Shown: positions 60,213-64,000 of the stretch, in pieces
Layout of the letters: every line of letters begins with the position of its first letter
How positions within the stretch are numbered: position 1 is the first letter of the stretch
Assembly: GCF_040115645.1 (NCBI RefSeq)
Contig: NC_089558.1
Location: 1,922,001-1,986,000 of the forward strand
DNA length: 64,000 bases
Direction: 5' to 3'
Source: Euwallacea fornicatus
Lineage: Eukaryota > Arthropoda > Insecta > Coleoptera > Curculionidae
Program-made: the position numbers and the translations under genes
The notes under the pieces: model-generated
Databases searched by the model: none
The model's input: the letters and a program-made list of their open reading frames with translations, nothing else
What the model was told of the DNA's origin: nothing

Positions 60213-61601
60213 TAGGGTGAGTCGGTTTATATTAACCTGATTTGGGCATTCTATATAGTACTTTATTTTAAGTCCAGTACGCAGCTTTTATAGTTTTTGA
60301 GATAATTTATATATATTTTTACCGTTTGTTACCTATGATGGTCCACAAATTTTAATGCTTGTCGACGATTTAAAACCTGGAATGTGGTATTTTTTTGGCA
60401 GTCAATTTTTACTTGTTTACTATTTTGCGGTGCGCCACTGACTGCTTAATTTCAAAAATGTGGATTCCACATACAATTTAGAAACTTTTAGCCTTTTGCC
60501 GTGTTATTGTATCTGTAACCGTTTTCGAGTAATTTTGAACAGAGTCTGAAAGGACATTTTATTTAAAATAACGTTTTTGGAGCTCATAGGACAAGGGCAT
60601 CAAAATTATCGAAATTTTTTACACGAAACCGTATAATAGTAATAAGTTAGAGTCATCAGTACTTTACGGATGACTCGGAACTATTTTATTTTGAAATTAA
60701 TTGTTCAAAATGCGATCCGTTCTATTGAATACATAATCGGCATCGCGTTTCAATTAATCTTCTTGCTGAAACTAAGTGATGAACCCCGATGTCTTTGCAG
60801 GCCCGCCTTATACGCCTTCTAAAATCGTCAACGTCTTGATCACAAGTTGCCTATGTTTTTTCTTTAAAAAAGCCTTACAGAAAAAATGCCAAGGTGTTAG
60901 ATCTGGGGAGCGTGGGGGTCATGCGATTGGACCTCAATGTCCAATCCACCTCTCTGGATAATTGAAGTCTAGTCATGCCCCCACATTTCTTCCACAATGA
61001 GCTGGACGGCCATCTAACTGGAACCAAGCTTAAATTCTGAGGAACATCTTCCTCCATATTAGGATGCTCGGTTTCTAGAAACTTTCTAAGAAAAATGTTG
61101 CGAGTTAGCTCTTTATGGTAAAAATTGGGGCCCAAACAAACGATGTTCAAAAAATTCTCACCCATACGTTACTGCTGAACTCCTGTTGAATGCTATTCGA
61201 AAACGGTTACAGATACAATAAAACAGCAAAAAACTAAGAAGGTTCTAAATTGAACGTGGAATCCACATTTTTGAGATTAAGCAGTCAGTGGCGGACCGCA
61301 ACAAAGTTGTGGATTGTAAAATGGGGCCTGCTGCCGGAAAAATGTCACTCTTTAGTTTTTTAGGTCGTTTAAACGTGTTCAAACTTGTAGACCGTCATAG
61401 GTAACAAATGGTAAAAAATGTAATAAATTATTTCGAAAACTGTAGGAGCTGTGTGGGAAATGCAAAAAAGATCGACAATCTTGACATGCTATATCTCAAA
61501 AACGAAGCGTTTGTCGACATATGTTTACGTGACTTGCTGAGCTTGAAATGAGGTACTCTATCGAATACGCGAGTTCTGCTAGTATGAACTGACTCGCCCT
61601 G
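60213..61601 (-). mobile_element. Mariner-type element with TIRs of about 300 bp
   Basis: The left end (TAGGGTGAGTCGGTT…) mirrors the right end, which in inverse complement reads CAGGGCGAGTCAGTTC. Similarity continues through TTACCNTTTGTTACCTATGA, GGTCCGCCACTGACTGCTTAA-like and AAAAATGTGGATTCCAC to TTGTATCTGTAACCGTTTTCGA. TA flanks both ends. The central about 650 bp hold a decayed minus-strand transposase. This is the largest and most complete mariner-type element in the window. Confidence 0.85.
60690..61190 (-). pseudogene. Mariner-like transposase remnant
   Basis: Across frames the minus strand shows LTRNIFLRKFLETEHPNM, then WFQLDGRPAHCGRNV (family WFQQDGAPPHY), YPERWIGH, GPIAWPPRSPDLTPWHFF and, near the C-terminus, RRIRRACKDIG, ETRCRLCIQ and GSHFEQLI. 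Stops and shifts interrupt it at several points. The Asp of QLDG is retained, but PLDFF has become PWHFF, which removes the last acidic residue of the triad. Confidence 0.78.
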
Positions 61602-61603
61602 TA

Positions 61604-62599
61604 CAGACAAAGCCACAGGACAAAAAATGCCGATAACGGATTTCAGGCATTTTGGTAGGAGACCGCTTTTTCTGTCAAACGCTCATCGAAACGTGCGATT
61701 ATTGTCTAAGATCCTTTTAGATTTCGAAGAGAAGCCATTCCAAGCTGGAAAAGTGCCCCTCTGAATTTGTTTGTATGAGCTTTGAGGAAGTTTTCGAGTA
61801 ACCCTAATTTCATGCTCGGGGGTGCATTTAGGGTTCTCGACATTTTTGCAATCGAACCAAGGTGTTGTTGGCTGTTAATGCGCCCAATTTAAGTATCGTC
61901 GCTCTTCTTTATACTATCGAAAACCGCACAATAATAAAAAACAGCAAAATGAACCACTTTCCGTATAATTGTGTTTTGAAGTGGGTGTACTCTAGTTATT
62001 TTTCCCCGTTTATACGACCTCGGTCACTTATGCAACCGAAGTGACTGTCAACTGTTTACACGGGAAACTGTACAAAGGAGTCGAGAGGGCCGCGTCTCTG
62101 TCAAGGGCGCTCATTTGTTTTCACCCCTAACGAAAACAGCCACGTGGCGGAGTTATTACATGTATGAAGAAGCGGAATGATTAAATCAAACTTTAGCAAA
62201 CATAATTAATGCCGACACTTGCAAGTGTGATATTGATGCAATTTCGATTGTTGCTTTGGGGGGTTGAGACATGCCTCAATTTCTAATTGAAATATGAAGA
62301 TAATGGCTTAGCACCGTGTTTCCCGAAAATAAAACTTGACCAAAAGGTAAACCCTCGCATGATTTGTCAAGGCATTTCAAACCTCCTAAAATAGGCCCTA
62401 GTCAAATTCGTCAACCTAACGACTCGGGGAATCCCCTCTCCCAGCCTGCACGTGAATGGCGAATGATGATTATCTGTGCACACCACCAGCTTGCTACCCA
62501 CAAGGGCACTTAGCTCGTGTTGATACGTAGTTTTGGCAACGAACGTCTCATAGTTTTCTGCGAGGAAAACAGGTTGAGGAAATGCTAAGTAGCACAAAA
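61604..62599. other. Non-coding stretch
   Basis: No coding region, repeat or RNA gene was recognised between the mariner-type element and the pogo-like remnant. Confidence 0.4.
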
Positions 62600-63763
62600 G
62601 TGGATCAGGTCGACGACATTATTGCCTGAGCTGGAAGACATCACATTGGAATGGATTGCTGGTAAAAGAGCAACACGTTTGGTTGCTCGTAGGGCTGATA
62701 TTCAAACAATGGCGCCACTGCTAGACATACCGTCAGACGAAATCAGAACATCACAGCACTGGATGGATGGCTTGGTCCAACGATATGAACCGTCGCTAGG
62801 ACACTGTTCAGGTTAGTTGTTCGAAGATAGTGGAGTGATTAAACATGCACTTGCTTCCGAACATCTCCCTCTATGCACGTACTCGCGAACGTGATTGCTA
62901 TAGATGAAACTACAGTATTTATGGTTCAAGCGTCCCAAACTACCATTGGTCACGCGGGTAAATCTGCGATTTAGATTTCCTCCATTCGGTACCAGTACCG
63001 GTCTTAGATGGTGGAAGGGGGGAGAGGGGCGGGGCGACGGCCCACGGTTTTCCTTAAGAGCAGGTGGACGGCGATTAAAAATTTCGTCCAGAGCGCCGGA
63101 CTTGCTGAGGCCGGCCGTTCCGGTTATGAAAGTACATGCATCACATGCATTCTGGCAATTCATCTCGATGGAGGAAAGACCCTTCTTTAATCATATCTGA
63201 GGCCAAGAAAGAGGGCATCGGATATGTTTTAGATATTTACATTATTCAAACTAAATAAGCTTGGGGACCACAAGCAGCACTAAGAAATGTGATCGATGCA
63301 CTTCTCCTACTTGTTTTTCGCAGTGACAAAAGACGGGCTCTAATGCAGGACTCTGCTAGCACTCGTCGTGCCAAGGGTATGAAGAACTCCCTTCCGGAAA
63401 CAAACACTGATTAAATAAGGATTTCCACTGTAATGGCTGCATATCATCCTACTGGATATTGCATTCAACAAGCCATTTAAAAACCATTTGTGCATGAAGA
63501 TCGATGATTAAGTAGTTACTTGAGTGACGAATGCATGGAATAAAATAACGGCCAGCTGTGTTGCCAATACCCTGCGAGCAGGCTATCTGAAGAGGGAAAG
63601 CTCATTTGAGGAGAGCGCAATTGCTGAACGTGAGACGTCAGGGCAAATAGTCTTAGAGATAATGAAGACACTACAAATTCAGGCTGGAATTCGGGGTCTG
63701 CAAAGTCATGACGATATTTTAGAAGAAGAAGACATGTTTATCCAAATACACCGCGTGACATAG
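62600..63763 (+). pseudogene. Pogo/CENP-B-like transposase pseudogene
   Basis: The plus strand begins LLPELEDITLEWIAGKRATR, then LVARRADIQTMAPLL and SQHWMDGLVQRYEPSL, the CENP-B-type helix-turn-helix of pogo-like transposases. Frame changes follow. AIDETTVFMVQASQTTIGHAG matches the first catalytic block, and SGYESTCITCILAIHLDGGK the next strand. Around 63520 the C-terminal block AWNKITASCVANTLRAGY appears. Multiple stops lie between about 63190 and 63520. The separate open frames reported here are pieces of this one decayed gene. Element ends were not identified. Confidence 0.8.
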
Positions 63764-64000
63764 AAAAGAAAACACCCCGTAAAAATGGTTTCAGTTGAAC
63801 AATTTTTGGTGTGCATGAGTGCATGGGAACACGAAAAACTAATAAATTTTCAGCCATATTTATCAATGTATTTACGAGTTATCGGGAATTAATTTTTTTT
63901 CTACTATCAAAATTGCAACAAAATATCAACAATATGAGTGTAAAATACCATTTATTGGTGTATAGCGTGCTTAGGAAGTGGCTTTAGATTAATCAAATAT
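63764..64000. other. End of window, AT-rich
   Basis: No feature was recognised. Confidence 0.4.

Noticed and set aside
62813..63200. Three overlapping frames of 60-116 aa
   Set aside because: They are frame fragments and antisense of the pogo-like pseudogene.
1..64000. CRISPR array, operons, ribosome binding sites or prokaryotic mobile islands
   Set aside because: The sequence is eukaryotic with spliceosomal introns; no evenly spaced short repeats were seen.

Overview
The window is nuclear DNA from an insect. The genes have spliceosomal introns, many only 48-70 nt long, the DNA is AT-rich, and the products read as insect orthologues (RdgB, Slalom, Snr1, Scheggia, VPS29, COQ5). Many degraded Tc1/mariner, pogo-like and non-LTR elements are also present. 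The very short introns and the mariner load would fit a beetle, but that is a guess; the order cannot be fixed from the sequence alone.

Gene-dense half (about 4-32 kb). On the minus strand, rdgB (a PITPNM-type phosphatidylinositol transfer protein) runs from ATG 10101 to stop 4050 in 19 coding exons that I could join without breaking the frame (1184 aa). An intronless PAPS transporter (slalom/SLC35B2) lies at 13953-15257 (+). A small single-Ig, single-FN3 membrane protein (minus, 22346-20073, 307 aa) is head-to-head with Vps29 (+, 22811-23587, 182 aa). Vps29 is tail-to-tail with Coq5 (minus, 24902-23775, 289 aa). Coq5 is divergent from Snr1/SMARCB1 (+, 26022-28421, 371 aa). The mitochondrial citrate carrier scheggia/SLC25A1 (+, 30643-31939, 318 aa) follows. 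These are unrelated housekeeping or signalling genes packed together, not an operon or pathway cluster. Shared promoters and shared 3' ends are the only likely coupling.

Transposon-rich half (about 33-64 kb). I find no complete host gene. The stretch holds degraded mobile elements: TA-flanked mariner-type elements with terminal inverted repeats (40417-41000, 45388-46293, 56416-57299, 60213-61601), foldback elements with inverted arms of hundreds of bases (34871-36036, 42721-43755, 52553-53158, plus one in the gene-rich half at 17352-18381), Tc1-like transposase remains (1-333 and 58974-60212), a pogo/CENP-B-like transposase remnant (62600-63763), and minus-strand non-LTR reverse transcriptase fragments (41538-43948, 48660-48900, 49030-49600, 50424-51170). 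One foldback element has inserted inside a reverse transcriptase reading frame. All recognisable transposases are broken; two have lost a catalytic aspartate and a third has lost the matching residue. One or more exons of a large-intron host gene may be hidden here (best candidate 38635-38775).

I did not find a convincing new biological system. The most checkable oddities are a probable GC-AG intron in Snr1, a Vps29 first exon that codes only for the start methionine, overlapping 3' ends of Vps29 and Coq5, the foldback family with very long arms, and the nested insertion.
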